The notes: generated from the letters alone by a model not told the origin. A DNA stretch of 64,000 nt from Mesorhizobium sp. J8 (GCF_016591715.1 NZ_AP024109.1:2852001-2916000); one strand, 5' to 3'; positions 14,798-22,587 are shown, counted from the stretch's first letter. Numbers and translations: made by a program.

Positions 14798-14850
14798 GAT
14801 CTTCTCCTCTGTGCGAGACGGTTCGTCTGTCGCGTTGCGACTAAGGGTGG

Positions 14851-14875
14851 AACCCGTCGGACCAAGGTTGGTTCC
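14851..14875 (-). promoter_or_regulatory. Probable EcfG-type promoter of the small secreted protein
   Basis: Minus strand: GGAAC, 16 bases, GGTT, one mismatch to the CGTT -10 element. It lies 53 bases upstream of the start. The match is weaker than the others in this window. Confidence 0.45.
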
Positions 14876-15058
14876 GACAAATTTCCACCGGTTTCGGCGC
14901 ACGTCTCGATCCATGGCTGTTGCGCGAGGCGCACCTCGCCTATGGGGCCGGTGAGGCGGGTTTTCGAAAAGATAGGAAAATTTGCCTAATTATATACTTG
15001 ACGTACCAAGGGAAATTTTCCTATGATTCATGCCGACAGGCCGGCGCACGCTTCTAAA

Positions 15059-15829
15059 TCACTTACAATAGGGGGTGATGAATTTTTCCAAGGCGTTGAG
15101 CGTCTGCGAGACGACCTTCGACATATTCGCCAGCGTTGGGATAACAGGCTGGTTCTCGAAAACGGCTCCCTGTGGGAAGCGTATTTCGACGGACGTGCTG
15201 AAATTGTTTTGCATGGAGATTGGAACGCCGGATTGGATAACTGTCATTGGGCCGTTCGCATCCCATCCGGCACCGCAGTTTCTCATGACTATTCCGCCGG
15301 CCCTGAGGTTGATGTTGTCGATGTTCATGACCGTCACGGTCGGCAGGAAGTCATTGTGCTTATTATCGTTGCAAAGGCTGGTGACGGCCCAAAGATCGAG
15401 GTTCGTATCCCTGCAAGGTTCTATTTCTTTCGCGATAAATTTCGCGGCATCGGGGAAGGCCTTATGTACCGCAGGATAATTGGGGGAGGTTTCAAGGTCT
15501 TTCCGTTCTTGCGCAAAGGGGAAATGAACCTTCTTTGCAGGCCCGACGCATTGGACGGCATTGTTCATCCAGTAGTCGAGCGCTTCCCTAAGATTGTTGA
15601 CGGCGTCACCCATGATCGCGCCAAAGTGCTCTTTGATTGGCTCTTTGGGAGTGAAGGTCAGTGCAAAACAATCCGGCTGAGCCAAGAGAACGTGGCTCCG
15701 GTGCAGCCCATTGCGAATTTCATAGAGATCACGGCTCAAGGGGGAGGAATCCCGCATAAGAGCATTAATATGGCTTTCGGCCCTTTTGACCTTTAGCCTA
15801 GGGTTTTTCATAACCTCGGAAAGTTTCAT
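15059..15829 (-). CDS. Passenger protein of unknown function (transposon-borne)
   Basis: 256 residues from ATG 15829; ATG 15811 (MKNPRLKVK) is an alternative with a nearby GAGG. It is soluble, without a signal peptide. The segment FGAIMGDAVNNLREALDYWMNN and the later SLCNDNKHNDF recall a widespread uncharacterised family with an N-terminal helical 'GD.vnNLR.aLD' motif and a 'DKH' motif; that similarity is from memory of the pattern. It lies inside the IS1595 element, facing the same way as the transposase, and overlaps by two bases the start of a divergent small gene. Function unknown. Confidence 0.6.
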   Translation of the reverse strand: MKLSEVMKNPRLKVKRAESHINALMRDSSPLSRDLYEIRNGLHRSHVLLAQPDCFALTFTPKEPIKEHFGAIMGDAVNNLREALDYWMNNAVQCVGPAKKVHFPFAQERKDLETSPNYPAVHKAFPDAAKFIAKEIEPCRDTNLDLWAVTSLCNDNKHNDFLPTVTVMNIDNINLRAGGIVMRNCGAGWDANGPMTVIQSGVPISMQNNFSTSVEIRFPQGAVFENQPVIPTLANMSKVVSQTLNALEKFITPYCK

Positions 15830-16013
15830 GGCGGAATCCCGCAAAGACAAGGACCAGGAAAAAGGCGACGAGGTTTTGCGCCGCCTTTTGAATACGCCGC
15901 CGGACCATAGGACGGCCAAGAAGCCGGTTAACCGGCCATTAACCAAGAAGCCTGCAAAACAGAAACCGGGCGGCAATCCCGCGAAGAACAACCGCCCGGA
16001 AGAAGACGGCTAG
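15828..16013 (+). CDS. Small lysine-rich passenger protein
   Basis: 61 residues with GGAAAG just before the ATG. The protein is highly charged (MAESRKDKDQEKGDEVLRRL) with a short LLNTPPDHR motif and a Lys/Pro/Asn tail. The LxTPP motif recurs in small proteins of rhizobial plasmids and phages. It starts divergently from the 15059 gene, their start codons sharing CATG, and ends tail-to-tail with the 40-residue gene. No function can be assigned. Confidence 0.5.
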   Translation: MAESRKDKDQEKGDEVLRRLLNTPPDHRTAKKPVNRPLTKKPAKQKPGGNPAKNNRPEEDG

Positions 16014-16132
16014 GCCGCCTTTATTTTTTTGATCGTGCGAACAATGTGCGTGTTGGGTTTGCTTTGCGCGGTTTTCACCGACGTAAAGCGGCCCGTCACG
16101 GCACTCTGGCCGATCTTGTAGGTCTTGCTCAT
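16010..16132 (-). CDS. 40-residue basic passenger protein
   Basis: A 40-residue frame with an outstanding ribosome site (AAAGGAGGTGAT seven bases before the ATG). It reads MSKTYKIGQSAVTGRFTSVK and continues to a Lys-rich end (RTIKKIKAA). pI is very high and there are no cysteines. Its stop shares the bases CTAG with the stop of the facing 61-residue gene. The perfect ribosome site argues that it is translated. Possibly nucleic-acid binding or an antitoxin-like peptide; this is inference from charge and size only. Confidence 0.55.
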   Translation of the reverse strand: MSKTYKIGQSAVTGRFTSVKTAQSKPNTHIVRTIKKIKAA

Positions 16133-16371
16133 GCGTATCACCTCCTTTCTCGGGCAGTGGCCCGCCTTGGAGGTGTGCCCGTGAGGTGTGGTGACGACCG
16201 AATCACAAGACCGGCAAAATAATGATGAAACACCTACTCGGAGTCGAGACGGCGTTTCTTGAGTAGTCGAAGAAGCTTGCGGGCCTTCTGCTTAGGCGTG
16301 ATCGGCTTCACCAATCCGCCGATAGGTGAGGCGCTTGTCGCGGGCCATGCGAAGCAGATCGGCGGCGCGCT
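16133..16371. other. Non-coding and shifted-frame part of the IS1595 element
   Basis: 16292-16371 encodes the out-of-frame transposase tail. A further 25-codon frame starting GTG AAG CCG (about 16311 downwards on the minus strand, ending LKKRRLDSE) overlaps that tail; it has no clear ribosome site and is left uncalled. 16133-16230 shows no gene. Confidence 0.4.
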
Positions 16372-17268
16372 CTACATCAGAGATTTTAGGGCAGCGCGGC
16401 GGTTATAGCGGAAATCGAACTCGGCAAGGTAGCGGTGTAAATGGGCTTCGCCGCAGTGCTGATAGACGCCGATCATGCCGCGCTTGAATACTGAGAACAC
16501 GTTCTCAATCGTGTTGGAATGGATAGTCTCCTCGCCTTCATAGCGAACATATTCGCCCTGCGCATGGTTGGTCGTCTTGTGCGAGGCGTATTCCTCGCCG
16601 GTGCGGGTGTAGAGGCGCGAAGCGTCGGTGTAGAGGATCGACTTGCGGTCAACGTTGCGCACCAGCACTTCGCGCACGGTTGAAGCGGTGGCGTCGTTCA
16701 AGTGGAACATGCGGACCTTGCCGCCGCGCTCGACAAGGCCGACGACGGTGCGCTTCTGGTTACCGCCAGATTTGAGATAGGGACGACCTTTGCGCTGAGG
16801 CGACGGCGTGCGCGGCGTCTCGCGCTTTCCGATGTAGGTTTCGTCGGCTTCAACGGTCTTGCCTTCGCCGCCAATCGGGCCGGATGACTTAACGTCTTCC
16901 TTCATGGCTTCGCGAATGCGATGCGCCATGAACCAAGCGGTCTTGTAGGTGACGCCAAGCATACGGTGGAGCTGGTGAGCCGACATGCCTTTCTTGGACG
17001 AGGCATAGAGATGCGAAGCAAGCACCCACTTGTTGAGCGGGATTTTGGAGCGCTCGAATACGGTCCCGACAGTCACGGAAAAGGGCTGGCGGCATTCGTT
17101 GCACTTGTAGACACCGGGGCGCGTGGACTTACCGGCAAGCTTGGTAATGCGCTCCGGACGAGCATTGCCGCAATGAGGGCAGAACGGACCATGCGGCCAG
17201 TGGATGGCTTCCAGATGTTCGCGGGCCTTGTCGGCGTCGTGGTAAATCTCGGCGGTCAGATCGAACAT
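16372..17268 (-). CDS. IS1595 family transposase, C-terminal end out of frame
   Basis: 298 residues. An N-terminal zinc ribbon (Cys30, Cys33, Cys56, Cys59: CPHCGN and CNEC) precedes the ISXO2-like DDE domain, with Asp142 in VEADETYIG, Asp215 in LYTDAS and Asn252/Glu255 in HSNTIENVFSVFKRG. The frame ends in YNRRAALKSLM. The usual family tail is still encoded just downstream in another frame: SDVERAADLLRMARDKRLTY up to a stop at 16292-16294. One missing A in the AAAA run at about 16385-16388, or ribosomal slippage there, would account for this. The catalytic core is intact, so activity is possible. Confidence 0.85.
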   Translation of the reverse strand: MFDLTAEIYHDADKAREHLEAIHWPHGPFCPHCGNARPERITKLAGKSTRPGVYKCNECRQPFSVTVGTVFERSKIPLNKWVLASHLYASSKKGMSAHQLHRMLGVTYKTAWFMAHRIREAMKEDVKSSGPIGGEGKTVEADETYIGKRETPRTPSPQRKGRPYLKSGGNQKRTVVGLVERGGKVRMFHLNDATASTVREVLVRNVDRKSILYTDASRLYTRTGEEYASHKTTNHAQGEYVRYEGEETIHSNTIENVFSVFKRGMIGVYQHCGEAHLHRYLAEFDFRYNRRAALKSLM

Positions 17269-17408
17269 TGCGGTAACTCCTTGGGTTTGTTATCGCAAAT
17301 TCACTCTGGTGCGTCAAGTATATAATTAGGAAAATTTGCCTATACCCCATTGCCGGGTGAGGGCAGCTCTGCTATTATTTTCCCCATGGTGCTGATTTGC
17401 GCCAACGG

Positions 17409-17430
17409 CCCGCCGCAAGGCGGGTTTTTT
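17409..17430 (+). terminator. Rho-independent terminator beside the transposon
   Basis: CCCGCC, loop GCAA, GGCGGG, then six T. The upstream stretch 17344-17408 holds no gene, so the transcript it ended may have been cut off by the IS1595 insertion. Confidence 0.6.
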
Positions 17431-17506
17431 GTTTCTAAGCACCGGCGGAACCGAGGGCGCGAAGGAACGCCGCCTTATCCATCCGCGTGCAACACAGAGG
17501 CCCCCA

Positions 17507-17869
17507 ATGCCACGCTACGCCACCATCGTCATCGCCGATGACGGCGCCGAGATCGTCAGCGCCATCGGCGAATTCGAGAGCGCAAGCCTGCCGCAGACCT
17601 CGAGCCACGTCGAGCAGGTCGCGCCCGGCGTGCGCATCGGCATGGTGCGTGGCGGCACGGTGGATGCCGTCGCCGGTTTCGGCTTTGCGCCCCAGGGCCT
17701 TCGCCCCTCGGCAGCCCGCGCTGCCATCGCGACGCTGAAGGCAATGGCCGAGCCGGCGGCCGGGTCCGCCAAGCCGGCACGCTCCAAGCCGCGCAGGAAA
17801 CCTGCGCGCAAGGCCCGCAAGGCGAAGGCTGCAAAGGCCGCCTCATCCGATGCGGCAGCTCATGGCTGA
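17507..17869 (+). CDS. Hypothetical protein with basic Lys/Ala tail
   Basis: 120 residues from ATG 17507 with GAGG upstream. The first ~85 residues form a compact domain (MPRYATIVIADDGAEIVSAI, then VAPGVRIGMVRGG), followed by a Lys/Arg/Ala-rich tail (KPRRKPARKARKAKAAKAA) like histone H1-type proteins. No family recognised. The stop overlaps the start of the next gene (ATGGCTGA), so the two are co-translated. Confidence 0.6.
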   Translation: MPRYATIVIADDGAEIVSAIGEFESASLPQTSSHVEQVAPGVRIGMVRGGTVDAVAGFGFAPQGLRPSAARAAIATLKAMAEPAAGSAKPARSKPRRKPARKARKAKAAKAASSDAAAHG

Positions 17870-18215
17870 CGAAAACAAGACCGCGCGGCGCAAGCCCGCT
17901 GGGGCGAAGCGGGCAGGGCGAAAGCCGCAGGCTCCCCGCGGCGATGCCGCTTTGCCCGGCCGCCCAAAGCGCTCGCGAAAGACGCTCGGCGACGACTTCG
18001 CCGCCGCGCTTCGCGCCGACTTCCGCGCCCATGGCGCCGGCGTCATCGCCGCGGTGCGCGCCGAAAAGCCCGACCAGTATCTGAAGGTCGTGCTGACGCT
18101 GCTGCCCAAGGATTTCTCGGAAAGTGTCGATGTCAGTCAAACCATTGTCGAGCAACTTTCAGACATTGTGTTCGAGGTGGTGGTGCGTAGATTCCGATCG
18201 GCACGAGAGGAATAG
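17862..18215 (+). CDS. Hypothetical protein, phage-related type
   Basis: 117 residues from the ATG that overlaps the previous stop. After a basic N terminus (RKPAGAKRAGRKPQAPRG), residues ~45-95 contain DDFAAALRADFRAHGAGVIA and KPDQYLKVVLTLLPKDF. The pattern 'xx.L..DF...G...I..VR.E.P..YL.V...LLPK' recurs in small proteins encoded near phage terminases, from memory. Function unknown. Translationally coupled to the 17507 gene. Confidence 0.6.
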   Translation: MADENKTARRKPAGAKRAGRKPQAPRGDAALPGRPKRSRKTLGDDFAAALRADFRAHGAGVIAAVRAEKPDQYLKVVLTLLPKDFSESVDVSQTIVEQLSDIVFEVVVRRFRSAREE

Positions 18216-18394
18216 CAGAGATGTTCTGAGGGCAGCCTTGCTCCATGTGATTCTTAATCCGACATTTTTGAGCGCCCTCATGAAACATTCCACCTTTGCC
18301 TGACGAAAGCTATCTTGCCTTCGCCAGGCGCCTGCGCGGCTGGAAGAGGTGCACCACAGCGCCTACATATGGAGCAATCCAAAGGAGGTATGAC

Positions 18395-18916
18395 ATGGCT
18401 TCTTCCACCGAGCGCGCGGTACTGGCCGGCGGCTGCTTCTGGGGTATGCAGGACCTGATCCGGCGGCTGCCCGGCGTGATCTCAACGCGAGTGGGCTACA
18501 GTGGCGGTGATGTCCCCAACGCCACCTACCGCAACCACGGCACCCACGCCGAGGCGATCGAAATCATCTTCGACCCGGCCAGGACCAGTTTCCGCACGCT
18601 GCTCGAATTCTTCTTCCAGATCCACGACCCGACAACGAAGAACCGCCAGGGCAACGACATCGGCATGAGCTATCGTTCGGCGATCTACTATACCAGCGAC
18701 GAGCAGAAGCGGATCGCCGAGGACACGATCGCCGACGTCGACGCGTCCGGCCTGTGGCCCGGCAAGGTTGTCACCGAACTTGCCCCGGTGGGCCCCTTCT
18801 GGGAAGCCGAGCCCGAGCACCAAGACTATCTCGAACGCTATCCCAACGGCTACACCTGCCACTTCGCGCGGCCGGGGTGGAAGCTTCCGGTCCGCCAAAA
18901 GGCTGCCGCATCATAG
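18395..18916 (+). CDS. msrA: Peptide methionine sulfoxide reductase A
   Basis: 173 residues. The active-site motif GCFWGMQDL carries the catalytic Cys, and [18 protein letters not shown] and FFQIHDPTT are the standard MsrA landmarks. It reduces methionine-S-sulfoxide in proteins with thioredoxin. The start at 18395 has AAAGGAGG seven bases upstream; 33 codons further upstream are not conserved. No MsrB gene is adjacent. A clear terminator follows at 18960-18996. Confidence 0.97.
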   Translation: MASSTERAVLAGGCFWGMQDLIRRLPGVISTRVGYSGGDVPNATYRNHGTHAEAIEIIFDPARTSFRTLLEFFFQIHDPTTKNRQGNDIGMSYRSAIYYTSDEQKRIAEDTIADVDASGLWPGKVVTELAPVGPFWEAEPEHQDYLERYPNGYTCHFARPGWKLPVRQKAAAS

Positions 18917-18959
18917 ATCGGCAGCGAGGCTATCGCATTTAGCCTTGGTCTCCGAATTC

Positions 18960-18996
18960 AAGCCCGCCATGCCTAAGAGGTATGGCGGGCTTTTTT
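18960..18996 (+). terminator. Rho-independent terminator after msrA
   Basis: AAGCCCGCCAT (18960-18970) pairs perfectly with ATGGCGGGCTT (18982-18992) around an 11-base loop, and is followed by a run of T. Confidence 0.85.
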
Positions 18997-19074
18997 GCGT
19001 TCAGGATGTATCGCTCCGGGCAAATCCCGCACGGAAACCCACGGTGCGCATCGTCCGAATTGCCTTGGGCAGGC

Positions 19075-19269
19075 TCAGCCCTTGGCGCGGCGGCCTTCGT
19101 GTTCGTGGCTGCCGATCCAGTGGGCGCGGATGCGGTCACTGGCTTCGAGATAAGCCATGTCGATCAGGTAGGTTAGCAGCTTTTCGCCATCGGCTTCGGC
19201 CTTCTGGCGAAGTTCCCGCAAGATCCCCTGCGCAAACTGCAGGTTTTCCATTTTGCTAGGCTGGTCCAT
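19075..19269 (-). CDS. Small conserved hypothetical protein
   Basis: 64 residues from ATG 19269 with GGGGGGAA upstream. It is helical and charged (MENLQFAQGILRELRQKAEA then LLTYLIDMAYLEASDRI), ending in a His/Arg-rich tail. A similar short protein is common in rhizobia; no function known. It is alone on its strand between msrA and the 19403 gene. Confidence 0.6.
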   Translation of the reverse strand: MDQPSKMENLQFAQGILRELRQKAEADGEKLLTYLIDMAYLEASDRIRAHWIGSHEHEGRRAKG

Positions 19270-19402
19270 GGGTTCCCCCCAAATGTATGCGCGGTAAGTT
19301 TGGCTCACTATGCTTGTATGAAGATTGTGGCCGCGCTCGCGGCGAAGCTGTACCCGGTTGCATCGATGCCCGATCGACGAACCCGTTGGACATTGAGCGG
19401 AA

Positions 19403-19705
19403 ATGTCGATATTTTACGCGCCCAATCGGATAGCGACCATGCACGAAGACGAGGGCAGCACTCCTGACAAGTTGCAAGCCATGCTTGACGTGATTGCCAG
19501 GAGCGGGGCTTCGACCGAGAGCGGCCAGGCCGATTTCGGTCGGTTGAGAGCCGATGCCGCCAAGGCCGCCGGCGTGCTGATCGAATTTTACGGCGATGCG
19601 GCCCTGGAACGGGCCAAACTCATCGAGCGCCGGTCGCCCCAATCCCACTTCGCGCGCATGGTCACGGCTGAAGTCGGTAGGCGCGGCAAGCGAAGCCAGC
19701 CTTGA
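19403..19705 (+). CDS. Hypothetical protein
   Basis: 100 residues from ATG 19403, which has GAGCGGAA upstream; ATG 19439 (MHEDEGSTPDKL) is an alternative. The protein is helical (LQAMLDVIARSGASTESGQA) with a basic C terminus and no membrane segment. It faces the PAS-domain gene, ends 17 bases from that gene's stop, and shares no obvious operon. No family recognised. Confidence 0.5.
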   Translation: MSIFYAPNRIATMHEDEGSTPDKLQAMLDVIARSGASTESGQADFGRLRADAAKAAGVLIEFYGDAALERAKLIERRSPQSHFARMVTAEVGRRGKRSQP

Positions 19706-19722
19706 AACGTTGGGAGGCGGCC

Positions 19723-20268
19723 TCAGGACGATCTTCGCCTCCCCAGTCTTCTATCGAGCCGCTGCTCGACCTCTTCCTCGATATTATCCAGAAGGTAGGA
19801 CATCAGGTCGTGTCCGATCGATCGCGCTATGTCCCTGGCCTGCCCGACATGGTTGTAAATCTCGCGCAGTGCCTGTTCCTCGCACGCGGCATCATTCGTC
19901 AGATCGACGAACCAGCCAGGATAGAGGGCCGCCTCGCCCATCCCGTCGACGTAACATTGACCGACGGCCAGGATCTTGCGCAAACCCATCTTCTCGGAAC
20001 GGACCCTATAGACCTCTCTGAAGCTGGACCTGCGCTCCACAGCCTTGCGGATAGCCAGCCGAACCCTTGAGCGGTCGTCCTGATCGATGCTTTGCATGCA
20101 TCGCTCCAGCGACGCGCCGTGGGAGAATTCGTCGAGTGTCAAACCGAAATAATCTGAAAGATTAGCATCGCCATAGACACGGTCACGCTTGATGTCCCAG
20201 GTCCAGAACCCGTCTATCGGTGGATACCGCATATGTAAGCTGCGGCCGTGTTCAGGCGCCAACGTCAT
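19723..20268 (-). CDS. PAS-domain protein
   Basis: 181 residues. Residues ~15-125 form a PAS fold of the fold-3 type: FWTWDIKRDRVYGDANLSDY, then SIDQDDRSRVRLAIRKAVE, with the C-terminal strands around YPGWFVDLTND. The remaining helix (EQALREIYNHVGQARDIARS) may be a dimerisation or linker helix; no kinase, GGDEF or HTH output domain follows. Stand-alone PAS proteins of this sort usually act through a partner. The ATG at 20268 has GGGGCGG upstream; the TTG at 20292 is less likely. Confidence 0.75.
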   Translation of the reverse strand: MTLAPEHGRSLHMRYPPIDGFWTWDIKRDRVYGDANLSDYFGLTLDEFSHGASLERCMQSIDQDDRSRVRLAIRKAVERRSSFREVYRVRSEKMGLRKILAVGQCYVDGMGEAALYPGWFVDLTNDAACEEQALREIYNHVGQARDIARSIGHDLMSYLLDNIEEEVEQRLDRRLGRRRSS

Positions 20269-20803
20269 GAAAACCGCCCCGTCCGGTTTCAAGATTCGAC
20301 AGTACTATGTAACAAAAGCGAGAAGAAACAAAGATGGCCTTTTGTACGAGGCCTGAAGTCATAGCGCTTGCCGATCATGGCAATTCAAGCGTCATGTTCG
20401 CTATAACCGGAAGCAGTAGTGATTGAAAATTCGTGAGCCGAAAGAATTTTTTACCATGGTAATGCAACTGCAGCTTGTATTCAAGGGATAAGCATCGCGA
20501 ATGACGGGGGAAGCAATATCGAAGGTTGTATTTCTGCGGGAAACATGGTTGAAAATTCTTATATTTTGTAAGATCGGTAAAACCTCTGTGCCTGAGACCA
20601 TGCCGGCGACGACTCACATTTTACCACGTTCAAAGAGCTAACCGCAGCTGACTGGCTGGCAAACCGACAGCCGCTTGAAAAGCAGACTTCGAGGAAAGTC
20701 CGCGCCCGTCAATCGGCAGTCAAGCGCTTTTTCGGACTGCACGGTGGCAGCCGCTGGACTGAAGGTCGTTGTCGCACCGGCCAAAGTCTGCCAAGAGCCC
20801 GAC
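20269..20803. other. Gene-free stretch
   Basis: 535 bp with lower GC than the neighbours, especially 20375-20630. Two overlapping minus-strand frames of 66-80 codons are present but have no ribosome site or family resemblance. I see no tRNA, repeat or terminator. Confidence 0.5.
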
Positions 20804-21244
20804 CTAGGCTGACCTTTGTTGTGGCTCCGCGCCGGGTTCATCGCCTGCGGCTGGATCATCAGCGACCCGATCATGCTCGAACTGACGCGCTCCGGGCAGG
20901 GGTCGCAACCAGGGCTCACGGCGTCCGATCCAGAGTTCGTAGCTCGGCACCAACCCTTCGGTGGGCGCAACGTCAAGGCTGCCGATCGTGACCTCGGCCT
21001 CGTCATCGCCGACGAACGGAACGCGGCTTCCGCAACAGGGGCAAAAACTTCGAGTCCCGTAGCTGCTGGTGATGCCGGTGGTCTCGAACGCCCGTAGCGG
21101 CCATACGGCGTAGGCATGGAAGGCCGATCCGCTTGTCTTGCGACAGTCCTTGCAGTGACAGAGGCCGACCCGGAGCGGTTCGCCAGTGACGCGGAACCGC
21201 ACGCCGCCACACAAGCAACTGCCGCTGCGCGCGATTTCAGACAT
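20804..21244 (-). CDS. GFA/CENP-V family zinc-binding protein
   Basis: 146 residues. The zinc ligands of the family are all present: CLCGGVRF, CHCKDCRKTSGSAF and CPCCGSRVPF. Related to glutathione-dependent formaldehyde-activating enzyme, but most members are of unknown substrate. The family fold covers the first ~120 residues; the tail is low-complexity. A second GFA protein is encoded at 56563. The gene is single, with the secreted-protein gene 21367 upstream on the same strand. Confidence 0.9.
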   Translation of the reverse strand: MSEIARSGSCLCGGVRFRVTGEPLRVGLCHCKDCRKTSGSAFHAYAVWPLRAFETTGITSSYGTRSFCPCCGSRVPFVGDDEAEVTIGSLDVAPTEGLVPSYELWIGRREPWLRPLPGARQFEHDRVADDPAAGDEPGAEPQQRSA

Positions 21245-21366
21245 GGCCGTTCCTTCCTGCGGTTACGCGCGGAGGCAAACATCTCTCACGCCCGGCAAGC
21301 CCGACTGCCGGCTGCTAAAACCCACAAGACGTTCCAATGGTTCCGCACAGGCCCAAGAAGCAAGGG

Positions 21367-21672
21367 TCAATCGGGAAGGTTGATCGGCTCCTCGCACCGA
21401 TAGAGGCGGCACCCGCCGTCCTTGGTCGGAACCGTTGTCGGGACTGGCACTTCCGGCCAGTCGCACTCGTTGCCGAACTGCCGAACGAACCTGTCATAGG
21501 TGTTCGGACCCGTGGTCAAGACTGCGGCATGATCGCTCTTGAACAGCGCCTGCGTCTGCGCGCAAGTCATCGCGCGCGTGTCGGGCCTGGCATAGGCGGC
21601 GCTGGAGCTGCATAACATTGTGCCGGCCCACAATATTCTGCCCGCGGTAAATGCGATCGACTGGGTTCTCAT
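21367..21672 (-). CDS. Small exported hypothetical protein
   Basis: 101 residues from ATG 21672 with a Sec signal (AFTAGRILWAGTMLCSSSAA, cut near YARPD). The mature part has four cysteines (one each in AMTCAQTQAL, GNECDWP, GGCRLYRCEEP) and so probably two disulfides. The motif CAQTQALFKSDHAAVLTTGP resembles small periplasmic proteins of rhizobia with no known role. Alone on its strand. Confidence 0.65.
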   Translation of the reverse strand: MRTQSIAFTAGRILWAGTMLCSSSAAYARPDTRAMTCAQTQALFKSDHAAVLTTGPNTYDRFVRQFGNECDWPEVPVPTTVPTKDGGCRLYRCEEPINLPD

Positions 21673-21718
21673 CGGCCACCGGCATCGAAGTTTCCCGGGT
21701 GTCGAATATGGATCGCGG

Positions 21719-21886
21719 CTAGAAGACCGCAAGGTATTTGAGCAGCGAAATGATACCGATGATGATGACGATGATCTGCGCGATCTGGCGCGCACGGGCG
21801 TCAAGCGGCAGGCGTTGTACGAGATAGAGCACCAGGATCACCACCAGGAACGTGATCAGGATGCCGATAAGAACCGATGCGCCCAT
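21719..21886 (-). CDS. Small two-helix membrane protein
   Basis: 55 residues from ATG 21886 with GGAGG seven bases upstream. Two strongly hydrophobic helices, ASVLIGILITFLVVILVLYL and IAQIIVIIIGIISLLKYLAV, are joined by a short basic loop. It has an EcfG-type promoter (N17 spacing) 46 bases upstream, divergent from that of the 22028 gene. Probably a stress-induced membrane peptide. Function unknown. Confidence 0.7.
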   Translation of the reverse strand: MGASVLIGILITFLVVILVLYLVQRLPLDARARQIAQIIVIIIGIISLLKYLAVF

Positions 21887-21931
21887 AGGCCTGCCTCCGT
21901 TTGCCAAGGTTGCCCAGATCAGGCTGCCCCA

Positions 21932-21957
21932 AACGTTGTGGACGCGAAAATGGTTCC
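21932..21957 (-). promoter_or_regulatory. EcfG-type promoter of the 21719 gene
   Basis: Minus strand: GGAAC, 17 bases, CGTT. It is back to back with a second EcfG-type promoter on the plus strand, 14 bases away. Confidence 0.7.
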
Positions 21958-21970
21958 ATGAGCGCGAAGT

Positions 21971-21995
21971 GGAACAGGGACTTGGCGAGCGCGTT
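21971..21995 (+). promoter_or_regulatory. EcfG-type promoter of the 22028 gene
   Basis: Plus strand: GGAAC, 16 bases, CGTT, 32 bases upstream of the ATG at 22028. A predicted start near 22003 leaves room for AGGGA as ribosome site. Confidence 0.7.
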
Positions 21996-22027
21996 GTGCA
22001 GCATCTTTGAATATTAGGGATGATAAT

Positions 22028-22165
22028 ATGAAGGACGTGTTCAGCACTGCTACTGTTATTGCGTCGATCGCCATCGCAATCGCCCTTATGTTTTTGGTCC
22101 CCATCAAGCTTGAGGCCAACCCTGGGCAGCCGATGGTTTCGTCTTACTCGGCCAGCCCCGAGTAG
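22028..22165 (+). CDS. 45-residue single-helix membrane protein
   Basis: A 45-residue frame beginning MKDVFSTATVIASIAIAIAL with one membrane helix, followed by a Pro/Ser-rich end (NPGQPMVSSYSASPE). AGGGA stands nine bases before the ATG, and a perfect EcfG-type promoter lies just upstream, which is the main reason to accept so short a gene. It precedes the DUF3309 gene on the same strand by 94 bases, so the two may be co-expressed. No function is known. Confidence 0.55.
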   Translation: MKDVFSTATVIASIAIAIALMFLVPIKLEANPGQPMVSSYSASPE

Positions 22166-22259
22166 AATCGGCCCGGAGGTGAGCGGAACATGCGCGCCGC
22201 TTGCGAGTTGAGTTGGTCATAACGGCACCGGGTTCGCGCTTCAGAAAGAGGAAAAGGCC

Positions 22260-22424
22260 ATGGGTCTCGGCACAATTCTTATCATCATTCTTATCCTTGC
22301 TCTGCTTGGCGGCTTTAGCGGCATAGGCGGGGGGCCTTTCTATGGCACTGGCTACTATGGCGGCGGCGGTTTGGGGCTGGTTCTTGTTATTGTCATCATT
22401 CTGGTTGTGCTCGGACGGATTTGA
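22260..22424 (+). CDS. DUF3309 family small membrane protein
   Basis: 54 residues: MGLGTILIIILILALLGGFS, a Gly/Tyr-rich turn (GGPFYGTGYYGGGG), then a second helix ending VVLGRI. This is the DUF3309 pattern, nearly always found as 50-60 residue proteins in Proteobacteria and often stress-induced. GAGGAAAAGG lies just before the ATG. A weaker GGAAC-N16-AGTT sequence at 22185-22209 could be a separate EcfG-type promoter. Role unknown. Confidence 0.85.
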   Translation: MGLGTILIIILILALLGGFSGIGGGPFYGTGYYGGGGLGLVLVIVIILVVLGRI

Positions 22425-22587
22425 TAGTCGTCCAGCGCATCCCTCAGCTTCTCGCCAGGTGCCCCAAGCAGCTCGGGCGGCGAGAAGCACATCGTAGCCG
22501 AGCACGCTTTTTCGCGCTCAGACCGCCCCGCGCGGTAACCCTGGAAGCAGTGGCTACGGTACCCCGGCAACCGCTTGCCGGAGCCGG

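Larger units (their letters stand above)
14972..17343 (-). mobile_element. IS1595-type transposon with passenger genes
   Basis: About 2.37 kb bounded by 37-bp inverted repeats, 14972-15008 and 17307-17343, with the shared core TAATTATATACTTGACG and three mismatches. Inside are the IS1595-family transposase and three small passenger genes of unknown function. The composition is lower in GC than the surroundings. The 16-mer TAGGAAAATTTGCCTA is also present as an exact direct copy at both ends (14973-14988 and 17327-17342), so the true outer border is uncertain by that length. Confidence 0.8.

Noticed and set aside
20691..20702. GAGGAAAGTCCG, resembling the P4 part of RNase P RNA
   Set aside because: The surrounding sequence shows none of the other conserved RNase P blocks, so the match is a coincidence.
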